Assembly (NCBI GenBank): GCA_040754075.1
Contig: JBFMDH010000019.1
Span: 62,001-126,000 of the forward strand
DNA length: 64,000 nucleotides
Origin: Acidobacteriota bacterium
Lineage (GTDB): Bacteria; Acidobacteriota; Blastocatellia; UBA7656
Direction of reading: 5' to 3'
In this document: positions 35,785 through 45,583 of the stretch, piece after piece
How positions within the stretch are numbered: position 1 is the first letter of the stretch
How the letters are laid out: each line of letters begins with the position of its first letter
Position numbers and translations under genes: made by a program
Notes under the pieces: model-generated
What the model saw: the letters and a program-made list of their open reading frames with translations, nothing else
What the model was told of the DNA's origin: nothing
Database searches by the model: none

Positions 35785-36990
35785 ATGAAATGTAAGAATT
35801 GTGGGCACAACTATTACGGGACTCACGCAGTCTGCCCTCGTTGCGGTCAAGATTTCACGAAGAACGCGAACTCACCTTCGCCGTCAAAACTGTTGGAGTT
35901 TCCTCGCAGACAATTAATGGCTGAACAAATGGAGTCTACAAAGCCTGAAATACCCGCTTGGCGTAAAGAGTTGAATGAAAAAATTCAAGCGATTAAAGCC
36001 AAACGCGAATTGGAATCATTAAATTCCGGTGAGACTCAAAACGGGTTACCGGTAAATAATGGTTCCCCCACTACACAAGCGAAAAATACCTCCTTCATTC
36101 CAAACCAGACCACGAAATCTGAACTTCCAAAACCTAAAATTGTTAATCCGGTGGTCGAGAAAGCTTTGCGCCGCTATCGCATCGCCAATGAAAATGCGAT
36201 TCGCGCGTCGATTCCACGAATCGAGTCAGCACGCACATCACAGGCTGCCGCTTCGTTGGCTTTGGATAAAGAGGCAACCGCTAGAAAATTGGAACACCCG
36301 GTTCCCGAAGAAAAATCTTACGTTCAACCACAGGTTGAACTGGAAATGTCAGAAGTTGTCCCGATTTCTGAACCTCGAACCCAACAGGTAACCACACCAT
36401 CGGTGATCAAACGATTGATGGTCGAGGAAGATGAATTTGCGGGCGATGGCTTCCAAGGTAAATCCGACCCTCTCGATTATATTTATGCAGAGGTCGGAAA
36501 ATCCGGTGAAACCCCGAAATCGATTACCGCCAAACTGGTTGATCATTTTACCAACGAACCGCAAAACATTGTCGCCGCCACTGATATTCCAAACCTGTCT
36601 ACACATTTGAAAATTTTCGCCATCGACCTCTTAACCATCGCACTGAGCGCCGCGCCGTTTTTCCTGGTCATTAAGGCAATGGGTGGCGAGTTCAATCATG
36701 CGACATCAATCGTAACCGGCATCGGCTTAATCGGGTTTATCACCACGTTTTATTTACTGCTCAGTCAAACCCTGTGCGGCAAAACCTTCGGGATGATGAT
36801 TTCAAATACCCATATTGTCGATGTGGGAACCGATAGAATTCCTTCGTTTTTTCATATTATTTTGAGAACTATCGGGTATTTCATCTCATTTACCATAGCC
36901 CTGGCAGGGTTCTTCTGGGTGGCAATCGACCCCCAACATCGTGGTTGGTACGATCTTATTTCCCACACCGTCGTGGTTCGGGATAAATAG
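35785..36990 (+). CDS. RDD-family membrane protein with N-terminal zinc ribbon
   Basis: This 401-residue protein begins with a zinc ribbon (CKNCGHNYYGTHAVCPRCG, residues 3-21), a long charged cytoplasmic linker (about 30-265), and an RDD domain with three or four helices at about 275-395 (AIDLLTIALSAAPFFL, FITTFYLLLSQTLCG, TIGYFISFTIALAGFFW) with QHRGWYDLISHTVVV at the end. RDD proteins are membrane proteins, some implicated in ion exchange or transport of small molecules; function here is unknown. It lies about 117 bases upstream of rqcH on the same strand. Confidence 0.85.
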   Translation: MKCKNCGHNYYGTHAVCPRCGQDFTKNANSPSPSKLLEFPRRQLMAEQMESTKPEIPAWRKELNEKIQAIKAKRELESLNSGETQNGLPVNNGSPTTQAKNTSFIPNQTTKSELPKPKIVNPVVEKALRRYRIANENAIRASIPRIESARTSQAAASLALDKEATARKLEHPVPEEKSYVQPQVELEMSEVVPISEPRTQQVTTPSVIKRLMVEEDEFAGDGFQGKSDPLDYIYAEVGKSGETPKSITAKLVDHFTNEPQNIVAATDIPNLSTHLKIFAIDLLTIALSAAPFFLVIKAMGGEFNHATSIVTGIGLIGFITTFYLLLSQTLCGKTFGMMISNTHIVDVGTDRIPSFFHIILRTIGYFISFTIALAGFFWVAIDPQHRGWYDLISHTVVVRDK

Positions 36991-37107
36991 AATACTTTAG
37001 TTTTCCAAAGCCCCCTTTCTATATGATTTTGACGCTTGAGGATTTCCGAAATCCCACCTACCCTATCTATTGGCAAACCATCCGGGTTCATTTGTGAAAT
37101 CAACTTC

Positions 37108-38829
37108 ATGGAAGACTTTTTAATCTCAGGTCTGGTAAAGGAAATAACTCCAATCTTGATTGGGCAAACCCTTCACAGAGGATTTCTCGTCGATACCAAT
37201 TTATATTTGGATTTCCGATTAAAAAACGGGCAGGTTTTACATATCAGGCTAGACCCGAATGATTCTTCGATTTTTTTAGACACCCTCCCGAAAAATCAAT
37301 CGAATGAAGCCCATCCCTTTCTCGCCAATATTAGAAAAGAAATTCTTGGCTGGCAGCTTATCAACATTCACAAGCCTAATTTTGAACGTGTGGTGATCCT
37401 GGAGTTCCAACCCAAAAGACCTGATGCTCACCCGGCATTAACCAGGTTGATTTTGTCCTTTGCCGGGCGAAACACCAATGCCTATCTCACCGACAAGGAA
37501 AATGTGATTTATGCCCTGTTTAAACCGCGCGGTAATTTTAATCTCGATGACAGATTTTCATTTACTCAATTTGATAAAAATTTGGAAGAGCTAAATAAAC
37601 TGGTCGAAGCAAGGCGTGAAAGCCTGGATGAACCGTTCATTGAAACCACACTGAAGTTGTTTGGCCCGCTTTTAAAAAAAGAATTCAACTATAGAAAAAA
37701 TCAGTCTGGTTCAAGGGAGGCTCTTTTAACTCTACTGAAAGACTTAACATTGCCGCCCACCCCTCTAATTTACACCCCTGTTCAACTGGCTCAAATTACC
37801 AGGAATGAAATTTCCATTCATCAACTCATCGGGATAAAGAAGGCAATACAACTGTCCAGTTTCCCTTTACATTCATTGGAAAATTCGTCGGTTGAGCAAA
37901 CGGCTTTCCCTGACTTGTCTACAGCAGCGCGCACCTATTTTCAGTTGCTTGATAAAGCCATCCGCGCTCAAAATGAATTTAAACGAATCGAAAAACTATT
38001 AAGCGACGAAAGCAAAAAACTCCAAGGCTATCTAAAAAACTTAACGGTAGACCAAAACAAATTTGAAGACCCTGATAAATTTAAACGTCTTGGCGACCTG
38101 TTGCTGGCAAATCTATCGACTGCCCGAATAATCGATAATCAAGCTCTGGTAATCGATTACTTCGATGAACATCAACCTGAAATTTCTATTGCCTTGGGCG
38201 AAGGGAAATCACCTCAGCAAGCGGCACAAAACTATTTCCAACTGTTTCAAAAGGCGCGTCGCGCTCAGGATGCGATTGCAAAACGTCTCCTGGAAATTAC
38301 TAGTCGGTTGCAAACCCTTTCCCAATTGCTCTCTCAATTACAGGGTGAGCTAAATTCCATTCAGTTCAGCCATCTGCTTACCCAAGCCGAAAAGGCGCTC
38401 GGTATCAAACCCAAATATGAGAGCAGAAATACCAAAGAAAAATCCGCACAAAAAGCTCGCCCTTTAGGACGCAGGTTTCTATCCACCTCCGGTCACGAAA
38501 TCATTGTCGGCAAAAATAATAAAGAGAATGACGCGATTACCTTTCGGATTGCCAGATCAACCGATATATGGCTTCACGCCGCCGATTATCCCGGTTCCCA
38601 TGTAGTCATCCGTGGGGAAAATCGGCAGGAGGTCCCGGTTAAAACCATTCAAGAAGCCGCCGAACTCGCAGCCTTTTTTTCTCAGGCAAAGGAATTGCCG
38701 AAAGTAGCGGTTCATTACACGCAAAAAAAATTCGTCAGTAAACCACCCCGCGCTCAACCCGGTTTGGTTCGCCTTTCATCTTTTAAAACCATTTTGGTTG
38801 AACCCAGATGTGTTTTACAAAAAAGTTAA
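37108..38829 (+). CDS. rqcH: RqcH/Rqc2 homologue (NFACT, fibronectin-binding A-like)
   Basis: This 573-residue protein matches the NFACT family, which binds 50S subunits with stalled peptidyl-tRNA and adds Ala tails for degradation (bacterial ribosome quality control). It begins with the NFACT-N pattern DFLISGLVKEITPILIGQ, has long coiled coils in the middle and ends with the NFACT-R domain (RFLSTSGHEIIVGKNNKEND, TDIWLHAADYPGSHVVIR, KVAVHYTQKKFVSKPP). The ATG at 37108 fits the family start; an upstream TTG at 37036 would add 24 untypical residues. Confidence 0.92.
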   Translation: MEDFLISGLVKEITPILIGQTLHRGFLVDTNLYLDFRLKNGQVLHIRLDPNDSSIFLDTLPKNQSNEAHPFLANIRKEILGWQLINIHKPNFERVVILEFQPKRPDAHPALTRLILSFAGRNTNAYLTDKENVIYALFKPRGNFNLDDRFSFTQFDKNLEELNKLVEARRESLDEPFIETTLKLFGPLLKKEFNYRKNQSGSREALLTLLKDLTLPPTPLIYTPVQLAQITRNEISIHQLIGIKKAIQLSSFPLHSLENSSVEQTAFPDLSTAARTYFQLLDKAIRAQNEFKRIEKLLSDESKKLQGYLKNLTVDQNKFEDPDKFKRLGDLLLANLSTARIIDNQALVIDYFDEHQPEISIALGEGKSPQQAAQNYFQLFQKARRAQDAIAKRLLEITSRLQTLSQLLSQLQGELNSIQFSHLLTQAEKALGIKPKYESRNTKEKSAQKARPLGRRFLSTSGHEIIVGKNNKENDAITFRIARSTDIWLHAADYPGSHVVIRGENRQEVPVKTIQEAAELAAFFSQAKELPKVAVHYTQKKFVSKPPRAQPGLVRLSSFKTILVEPRCVLQKS

Positions 38830-38894
38830 GCCAGCAATCTTGGCGAATCCACTTTCATCCCGTATGCTGTTAAAAATTCAACTTGAGGAAATTC

Positions 38895-39941
38895 GTGAAT
38901 CGTAGAAATTTTATTGCCGGAATGAGTTCAGCATTTACGCTTCCGCTATTTTCGGTTTTTGGAAAACCTCATATGCCAGCAAACATTTTAATTAAACCTA
39001 AAGCCTTGAAATCCGGCGATACCGTCGGGCTGATTACCCCAAGCACAGAAGTGATTGACCCAGACCGGCTGGCTCTGGCGCAACACACCCTGAAGTATTT
39101 CGGACTCAAACCGCGAATGGGAAAAAATGTGGGGCGGCGCTCCATTGATTATAAAAGTTCGATACAGATGCGGCTTGATGATCTTCACGAAATGTTCAGT
39201 GATAAAACCGTCGCGGCGATTTTCGCGGTTCGTGGAGGGTACGGTTCACCTCATCTGCTCGACAAAATTGATTACCCGCTCATTCAAAAGAACCCAAAAA
39301 TATTTTTGGGTTATAGCGACATCACCGCTTTACATTTAGCGATTCATCGCCAAACCGGACTGGTTACTTTTCACGGGCCTGTGGCAGTTTCCGGTTTCAG
39401 CGATTATACGCAAAACGCTTTTCGCCGGGCGCTTTTTGACAAAAATTCGCTTGGCAAATTCACCAACCCCAAAGAGGAAAATCTACTGCGACCTGAGCAT
39501 AGTTTCAGAACCATTAAAAGCGGTAAAGTAACCGCGCCAATGATTGGCGGAAATCTTTCGTTGATTGTTAGCCTGATGGGAACGCCTTATGAAATGGACA
39601 CGCGGGGAAAACTTCTATTTTTAGAAGATGTTGATGAGCAACCCTACAGTATCGACCGTATGCTGACAAATTTACGACTGGCGGGCAAACTGGAGCAGGC
39701 GGCAGGCATTATTTTCGGTGAGTGTGCAGGATGTGGACCCAGAGATTTTCAACCGTCTTTTGCTTCGCCCTATTCACTCGGAGAAGTTTTAAATAATATT
39801 TTGGGAGATTTAAAAATCCCTGTGCTTTATGGCTTAACCATCGGTCACACCAAAGACCAGTTGACTTTGCCTCTGGGATTGACCGGAATGCTTGATGCTG
39901 ACGAAGGAATTCTAGATATTAAAGAAGCGGCGGTAATTTAA
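38895..39941 (+). CDS. exported LD-carboxypeptidase (peptidase S66), Tat-type leader
   Basis: This 348-residue protein belongs to peptidase S66, which trims the terminal D-Ala from tetrapeptide in peptidoglycan recycling. Motifs: AVRGGYGSPHLL, GYSDITALHL (probable Ser nucleophile), LEDVDEQPYSIDRML (Glu) and GHTKDQLTLPLG (His). The leader RRNFIAGMSSAFTLPLF has a twin-arginine pattern. The start GTG at 38895 has GAGG six bases upstream; a TTG at 38883 is the alternative. Export would place it in the periplasm, unlike the usual cytoplasmic recycling role, which is slightly unusual. Confidence 0.88.
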   Translation: MNRRNFIAGMSSAFTLPLFSVFGKPHMPANILIKPKALKSGDTVGLITPSTEVIDPDRLALAQHTLKYFGLKPRMGKNVGRRSIDYKSSIQMRLDDLHEMFSDKTVAAIFAVRGGYGSPHLLDKIDYPLIQKNPKIFLGYSDITALHLAIHRQTGLVTFHGPVAVSGFSDYTQNAFRRALFDKNSLGKFTNPKEENLLRPEHSFRTIKSGKVTAPMIGGNLSLIVSLMGTPYEMDTRGKLLFLEDVDEQPYSIDRMLTNLRLAGKLEQAAGIIFGECAGCGPRDFQPSFASPYSLGEVLNNILGDLKIPVLYGLTIGHTKDQLTLPLGLTGMLDADEGILDIKEAAVI

Positions 39942-39959
39942 TTGAAAAGGAAAATACCG

Positions 39960-40000
39960 AATAAAAAAGGCGACCCATGTTGATGGTCGCCTTTTTTATT
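39960..40000. terminator. bidirectional terminator between S66 and M48 genes
   Basis: Perfect 16-base arms (AATAAAAAAGGCGACC and its complement) flank a nine-base loop, with A-run and T-run at the edges, so it functions on both strands between two convergent genes. Confidence 0.93.
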
Positions 40001-40002
40001 GT

Positions 40003-41394
40003 CTATCTCAGACGTTCATTAATCGTGTAGCTGCTAAGCATTGAATTAAACGCCGGTTCATACTGGCGAAATTCACGCTCCGGCGAGATGAAAACCATAT
40101 AAACAATATTGTCGCCGCTTTGTCGCGCTACCACATACACTCTTTCCGAATCACCGGCATGATTGGTTCCTCTGAGAAATGTTCCAAGCGCCGTCTTACC
40201 AGAAAGCCGCTCCGAGCGCCGGTCGCCCTCTTCCCTAAGATAGTTATTATTCTCCTGCAACATCGCCACCACTTTATTGAGCGCCTGATCCAAGGTCAGG
40301 TAGCCGCGTTTTCTGGCATTGGGTACATAGGTTCCGACTATTGCGCCTCGCGTAATATCGGTTCCTTCGATAGCCCAGGCGGGCGCAAAACTCACGCTAT
40401 CCTGGCTCGCATAAGCATCCCAATTGTCCGGGTAATTAACCCGAACCGTCCCTCTTTGATCGGTGTAGGATTTTAAAGAACGTGAGGGGGGATCACCTGG
40501 ACGACTTCGGCTACTTGCCGGCGCGCGTGTGCCTTTGGAAACCTCTTCCATCGATCTCGCGCGCCCCATCCCGCTGAGTTTTTCGCGGATTCTTAAAAAA
40601 TCCCGATTGCTGACATTTGAATCTCTAACCTGCAACATTTCGGCTTCGCGGTTAATATATTCAAAACGGTTTCCGGGATTGGGGTGGTCGCTCAAAAATT
40701 CGGGCCCGCCTTTGCCTCCTTGTTGTTCCAAGGTTTTAAACATATTTGCCAGGTCTCGCGGGTCGTATCCGGCGCGCGCCATGGTTTGCGCACCTAAAAG
40801 GTCGGCTTCCTTCTCATATTCCCGGCTGAACTTCAAAAAGTAGACGCCAAAACCGCTGTAAATGGCGCTTCCCAACGCCTCGCCCCCGACAATTAATCCG
40901 CCGATGGCAGCAATCGTCGCCCAGGTTCCGACCTTTTTCCCTTTGGCATATTGCAAAGTTCCATGTCGCAAGGCAACGTGACTGATTTCGTGAGCCATGA
41001 CACCAATCAATTCCCCTTCATTTTTCGCGGCTTCGATTAATCCGCGATTGACATAGGTATATCCGCCCGGCAAGGCAAAGGCATTCAGGTCTTTAACATT
41101 AACCACCTTATAGGAATACCGAAACTCGGAAAATTGATACTTGCCTGGAAGCGATGCAACGATTCGTCCACCTAATCCTGCAATATAGGCATCAACCTCG
41201 CGGTCATTTAATAGAGGAAGTTGTTTTTCCACCTCTGTTGCGGCTTGTCTGCCAAGCTTCACATCTTCCGATGGCGGGTAAGAATTTTTATGGTCTTTAA
41301 TTGGGGTTTGTGCGGAAAAACCTATTGGCTGGAAAATGGTCAGCAAAAAAATATTTAAAACGAAAACGCTGAGAACTTTTTTTGAAGATTTCAT
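40003..41394 (-). CDS. exported M48-family metalloprotease (BepA/Oma1-like)
   Basis: This 463-residue protein has a signal peptide (about 1-28), an M48 zinc domain with HEISH at 135-139 (VMAHEISHVALRHG), the third-ligand Glu in SREYEKEADLLG and the FKTLEQQGG region. M48 members such as BepA act in periplasmic quality control of outer-membrane proteins. A C-terminal domain of about 130 residues (FAPAWAIEG, GYLTLDQALNKVV) with no recognised fold follows. It sits downstream of the ligase cassette on the same strand, 190 bases away. Confidence 0.93.
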   Translation of the reverse strand: MKSSKKVLSVFVLNIFLLTIFQPIGFSAQTPIKDHKNSYPPSEDVKLGRQAATEVEKQLPLLNDREVDAYIAGLGGRIVASLPGKYQFSEFRYSYKVVNVKDLNAFALPGGYTYVNRGLIEAAKNEGELIGVMAHEISHVALRHGTLQYAKGKKVGTWATIAAIGGLIVGGEALGSAIYSGFGVYFLKFSREYEKEADLLGAQTMARAGYDPRDLANMFKTLEQQGGKGGPEFLSDHPNPGNRFEYINREAEMLQVRDSNVSNRDFLRIREKLSGMGRARSMEEVSKGTRAPASSRSRPGDPPSRSLKSYTDQRGTVRVNYPDNWDAYASQDSVSFAPAWAIEGTDITRGAIVGTYVPNARKRGYLTLDQALNKVVAMLQENNNYLREEGDRRSERLSGKTALGTFLRGTNHAGDSERVYVVARQSGDNIVYMVFISPEREFRQYEPAFNSMLSSYTINERLR

Positions 41395-41587
41395 TGTATG
41401 CCTCCACTCCTTAGATAGTCATATCGCTCATTCCTTAATCATATTCACACGAAAGGTTTGATACAAGGAACGCCAAAAAAGTTGTCGTCTGGTATTCCCT
41501 GACGATTCTGGATGTTGGTGGGATGAATTTGAAATTGTTTGCAATTAAGCAGCAATCGATGGTTAATCGCAATTATAGAATAATCAA

Positions 41588-42688
41588 TTATGCGATGCCT
41601 TCCACGGTTTCTTTAATCAGGTTATCGACCACGGCATTGAAATCTTTGGTCTCTTCGTAAATCCTGAGTTGTCTATCAGCACTGGTTCCCTCTTTGATGA
41701 CCGTGTGGACATATTCAACCTCTTTTCGGCTTCCGAGGTCATCGACCACCTCATCAATAAAAGCCAGCAACTCAATTAATAAATCCTTAACCGGAACCTC
41801 TTTTTGAATGCCGAAATCGATGAGTTTTCCGTCGATTCCCCAACGCACGGCGCGCCATTTATTTTCCTGAAGCAAGGCACGATGATAAATCCTGTACCCT
41901 TGATTCATCTTGTGTAATTTATCGAGTTTGGCGACGATGGCTTGAATGAGCGCCGCCAGCATAATGACTTCATCGACTTTAGCAGGTAAATCACAAATGC
42001 GAATTTCCAGCGTCGGGAAATTGGGATGCGGGCGTACATCCCACCAGATTTTCTTCGGGCGGTCGATACAATTGGTTTTCAACAACAAATCGACATATCC
42101 CTGATATTCCGAATAGGAACGGAAATGGTCGGGAATATCTGTGCGCGGGAATTTTTTAAACACTTCGGAACGATAACTTTTTAAACCGGTATTCATTCCC
42201 AGCCAGAACGGCGAACTGGTTGAAATTGCCAGCAAGTGTGGCAGAAAATATCGCAGTTCATTCATTATACGAATTTGCGATTCGCGGTCTTCGATGCCAA
42301 TGTGAACGTGCATTCCGAAAATTAATAGCGATTGCGCTAAAAATTGCATTTCACTGATTAACATTTCGTAATGTTCGCCCGGGGTAATTTGCTGGTCTTT
42401 CCAATGTGAAAAAGGATGCGTGGATGCCGCGATGATTTTCAATCCCTTACGACCAGCCAGTTCCGAAATGGCTTTCCTGAGTTTGACGAGGTCAGCGCGC
42501 GCTTCTTGAATATTTTTGCAGATGCCGGTTCCGACTTCGACCATTGATTGATGCATTTCGGGTTTCACCTGCTCACCCAGCAACATTTTTCCTTCTTCTA
42601 TCATTTCTGTGATATGGGATTTCAGTTCGCGGGTATTCGGGTCGATGATTTGAAATTCTTCTTCTATTCCAATTGTAAAGTCCGGCAT
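41588..42688 (-). CDS. carboxylate-amine ligase, GCS2/YbdK family
   Basis: This 366-residue enzyme matches the GCS2 group of glutamate-cysteine ligase-like amide-forming enzymes: TIGIEEEFQIID (residues 4-15), MHQSMVEVGTGIC, MHVHIGI, and WWDVRPHPNFPTLEIRICDLP. Family members use ATP to join a carboxylate, often the gamma carboxyl of Glu, to an amine. The ATG at 42688 has GGGAG upstream, and an earlier start at 42730 is less likely. It is the last of three ligase genes on this strand, so its likely role is one bond in a small peptide (inference). Confidence 0.93.
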   Translation of the reverse strand: MPDFTIGIEEEFQIIDPNTRELKSHITEMIEEGKMLLGEQVKPEMHQSMVEVGTGICKNIQEARADLVKLRKAISELAGRKGLKIIAASTHPFSHWKDQQITPGEHYEMLISEMQFLAQSLLIFGMHVHIGIEDRESQIRIMNELRYFLPHLLAISTSSPFWLGMNTGLKSYRSEVFKKFPRTDIPDHFRSYSEYQGYVDLLLKTNCIDRPKKIWWDVRPHPNFPTLEIRICDLPAKVDEVIMLAALIQAIVAKLDKLHKMNQGYRIYHRALLQENKWRAVRWGIDGKLIDFGIQKEVPVKDLLIELLAFIDEVVDDLGSRKEVEYVHTVIKEGTSADRQLRIYEETKDFNAVVDNLIKETVEGIA

Positions 42689-42841
42689 GACATTCTCCCT
42701 CTTTTCGAGCGTCAACGGAATACAGGTCAAGGTTCAATGAGAGAACCAATCGTTTATTGCAATCGAAGTGGCATTTAAAACCCTGAAAGCTTAACAACAA
42801 AATAAATATTGAACAATCACCTATAGATGTTACTCAGCCGT

Positions 42842-44179
42842 TTATTCAATCAACATGGTTGGCACCATTCCGGCTCCTGACGTCACATTGGCAAGCGATG
42901 AAGACGATAATCGTGTAAATGCTCCCTTCACTTTTCCAAAAAACAGCAAGGGGTCAATGTCGAGCAATTGTTCAACCAATTTAACGCCATCATCGGTAAT
43001 ATGTGGGAAAAGTTCACGAGACGTTTCGACCCGTTCCTGCGCCAAATAATCACCAGCCAAGGCGCTGGCGATTGCTTCATCCCACTGACTTTCAGTTGAT
43101 TCCCAGCCAATATAAATCCCATGTCCACCGTAATCATCATTGGGTTTTAATACCAGTTGATGGCGGTTCTCGCGGATGTGTGGCAATAAATCGATCTCCA
43201 AACCATTGCGTGTGGTTTTGACATCGCGAACTTTTCTCGTCCAGGGTATATGTTGACGAATGGCTTGTTGTTCTTCGGTCGTGAAATAATGTTGATGATG
43301 TTCATCGGTTAAAATTCCAAATAACATTTTTTTATGAACGTATTTTGACCGCAAAGAATTAACATAAATTGCCGCCCCCGTGGCATATCCTTCGATAAAT
43401 CCCTGGCATTCATCCTCTTTTTCCAACAATTCAGTAGCCAGGACTCTTCGATAAACCAGATCAATTTTGAAATCCTCGCTGTAAAGCTTGCCATTATGAA
43501 CTTCAACCTCGCGAGGGTCTGCGATGGTGGTTTGAAACCCTTGTGACTCAAAAAACTGTTTAAACAATTCAAATTCGCGTTGTGTGGGAAGCCCTTTGTA
43601 ATCGATGATGGCGATGTTGGGTTTTTCTCCGCGCCCGCGCACTTTTGTGTAAATTTCGAGCAAGGCATTCAGCATATTTTGCCGACAATACATCGGCGTA
43701 ACCGTATAGCTTTTGCCAAATTCTTTCATCAACGGGAGTTCTAAAAATATCTCTGCCGCGACATCCGCATAGGCAATGCCTGCTGGACACTCTCCGTTCA
43801 ACTCAACAAAGCTATAACGTTCGCTGGTCAGAAAAGAATCGAGTCGCGCAGAAACCGAGACATTTTCATAACCGGGATTGACCGCTAATAATTTTTTTTC
43901 CGCTTCACTAAATCCGATTTGCTCCTGCATCAGCACATCGGTCGGCGCATTCCGTCCAACCTTTTCGATTGCCCCCCAGATGGTTTCACAAGCTTGAGTG
44001 ATTCGCGCCCACTCCGTTCTGGTAACGAAATGTGGGCGAAGGTATGGGGATAATAATCTGCCACCAAAAACAAAGCGAACTTCTTCAAATCGTTGCAACA
44101 GATGTTGATGCGACTCGTTGAGCAGGTGTGGTTGTTGTTCAATAATTTCGTTATAGGTCTCAACCGCTTTTATTGACAT
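42842..44179 (-). CDS. circularly permuted ATP-grasp protein
   Basis: This 445-residue protein has the circularly permuted ATP-grasp pattern: ELNGECPAGIAYAD (about 130-143), IDYKGLPTQREFELF, a YRR segment (IDLVYRRVL), KYVHKKMLFGILTD, and the ATP-binding QLVLKPNDDYGGHGIYIG followed by YLAQERV. Relatives are glutathionylspermidine synthase-like amide ligases. The ATG at 44179 has GAGG six bases upstream. It starts 45 bases after the first ATP-grasp gene's stop and precedes the GCS2 gene, on the same strand. Confidence 0.86.
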   Translation of the reverse strand: MSIKAVETYNEIIEQQPHLLNESHQHLLQRFEEVRFVFGGRLLSPYLRPHFVTRTEWARITQACETIWGAIEKVGRNAPTDVLMQEQIGFSEAEKKLLAVNPGYENVSVSARLDSFLTSERYSFVELNGECPAGIAYADVAAEIFLELPLMKEFGKSYTVTPMYCRQNMLNALLEIYTKVRGRGEKPNIAIIDYKGLPTQREFELFKQFFESQGFQTTIADPREVEVHNGKLYSEDFKIDLVYRRVLATELLEKEDECQGFIEGYATGAAIYVNSLRSKYVHKKMLFGILTDEHHQHYFTTEEQQAIRQHIPWTRKVRDVKTTRNGLEIDLLPHIRENRHQLVLKPNDDYGGHGIYIGWESTESQWDEAIASALAGDYLAQERVETSRELFPHITDDGVKLVEQLLDIDPLLFFGKVKGAFTRLSSSSLANVTSGAGMVPTMLIE

Positions 44180-44224
44180 GCATTTCCTCAATGTAACCCT
44201 TGTTAGTGCCATCTAAAAATCAAA

Positions 44225-45181
44225 TCAAGCTCCGGCGGGTTGACCGAAGCCAGATCGCTTAATGTCGTTTTTCAAAAAATCAATCCAACGATGCGATTGC
44301 AAGGTGGGTTCCCCATGTAATGCCGACTCAATAGCGAGGTCTGCGACTCTGGCAACCATCCATTTGAAATAAATTGTGCCAACCGACCACCAGTCAGCGT
44401 CTGGGGCGGGATTCATATAATCAATTGCGTAGGGGATGCCGTCTTTAATGGCAAACTCGACAGTGTTGATGTCATAGCCCAGGGCTTCATTAATCAGGAT
44501 GGTTTCTTTAATTACCCGTTCTTCGATCTCTTTATCCAGATAATTATCAATGACCAGATAACGGTGGGCAGCCGGGTCATACGGCATCGGATTGACGAAT
44601 TTCTTCCCGATACAATAGGAGCGAACATAATGATCGAAAGCAATATACTCCTGTAAAACCATACAATCGGTGCCGCTCTCATTGTATTTTTGCATTAATT
44701 CCTGAAAGTTATCGACTTTGGAAACGCCGCGCCAACCACCGCCATCGTGGGGTTTGATAAATGCCGGAAAGCCGATGTAATCGCAAATGGCTTCCCAATT
44801 TAAGGGATACTCCAGATTTCTCAGTGACTCCGAAACCACACCTTCTTTGTAATCTTTTTGCGGCAAGAGAATGGTTTTAGGAATAGCAATTCCCAAATAG
44901 GTCGCCAGAGAATAATTAAAAAATTTATCATCGGCTGACCACCAGAACGGGTTGTTGATAACCTTGACGCCGGACAAAACTGCGGTTTTTAAAAAGGAGC
45001 GATAAAACGGAATTTCATGAGAGATGCGGTCAATAATTAAATCATAATCGACTTTTTCAGCCATCTTGACGCCACCGATTTTTATATATTCCGCCGTAAC
45101 CCCGGATTGACGATGATTGATTTCTTCTATTAAAGCGGCTGGAAAGGTCTGTTCCCTTCCCACCAGGATACCAATTTTCAT
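44225..45181 (-). CDS. ATP-grasp ligase, RimK/glutathione-synthetase-like
   Basis: This 318-residue protein has ATP-grasp features: a Rossmann-like start KIGILVGREQTF, the ATP-binding lysine and loop in AFIKPHDGGGWRGVSKV, MVLQEYI, YVRSYCIG, and the metal-binding NTVEFAI...DYMNPAPD. It heads the three-gene cassette, so it may add one residue to a peptide. The substrate is unknown. A 402-base intergenic region separates it from the divergent gene at 45584. Confidence 0.88.
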   Translation of the reverse strand: MKIGILVGREQTFPAALIEEINHRQSGVTAEYIKIGGVKMAEKVDYDLIIDRISHEIPFYRSFLKTAVLSGVKVINNPFWWSADDKFFNYSLATYLGIAIPKTILLPQKDYKEGVVSESLRNLEYPLNWEAICDYIGFPAFIKPHDGGGWRGVSKVDNFQELMQKYNESGTDCMVLQEYIAFDHYVRSYCIGKKFVNPMPYDPAAHRYLVIDNYLDKEIEERVIKETILINEALGYDINTVEFAIKDGIPYAIDYMNPAPDADWWSVGTIYFKWMVARVADLAIESALHGEPTLQSHRWIDFLKNDIKRSGFGQPAGA

Positions 45182-45583
45182 TGCAAAATCTCCTTAATAT
45201 AATTCATTGATAATCGCGCATTCTATAGTACAGCTATTCAGGGTTGCAACTGTGCTAATTTCCTAAAGCTTAAATGAAGACGATGGAATAATTTCTGCCG
45301 CTTGAATCGCTGATTAAGCTAACCCCACTCCGTTGGTAGACGATTAATTTGGGTGACTTGACGATCTCTAATCTGAATGTCGTGGCATTGAGTTAAGGAA
45401 GATGCTCATCAAAATTTCCTGATTGCCTATCCTATCGAATAAAAGAATATGAATTGCTGGCAAATTCACCAAGCGGCTTGTAAAAAAAATTTGTCTCAGG
45501 CTGGCTTTCTGTTATAGTTCATCCAGCAGGAAAAGAGCAAACGCCCCAATATAATGTAGCAATTCCTAAAAAGAGACCCATAT
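45182..45583. other. 402-base intergenic region, divergent promoters
   Basis: No open frame of substance or RNA-like fold was seen. It is AT-rich, holds the promoter at 45491-45518 for the plus-strand gene, and must contain the promoter for the ligase cassette on the minus strand, which I could not pin down. Confidence 0.5.
45491..45518 (+). promoter_or_regulatory. sigma-70 promoter for the FtsK-gamma-like gene
   Basis: TTGTCT at 45491-45496, a 16-base spacer, and TATAGT at 45513-45518 (five of six). It precedes the ATG at 45584 by about 65 bases. Confidence 0.5.
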
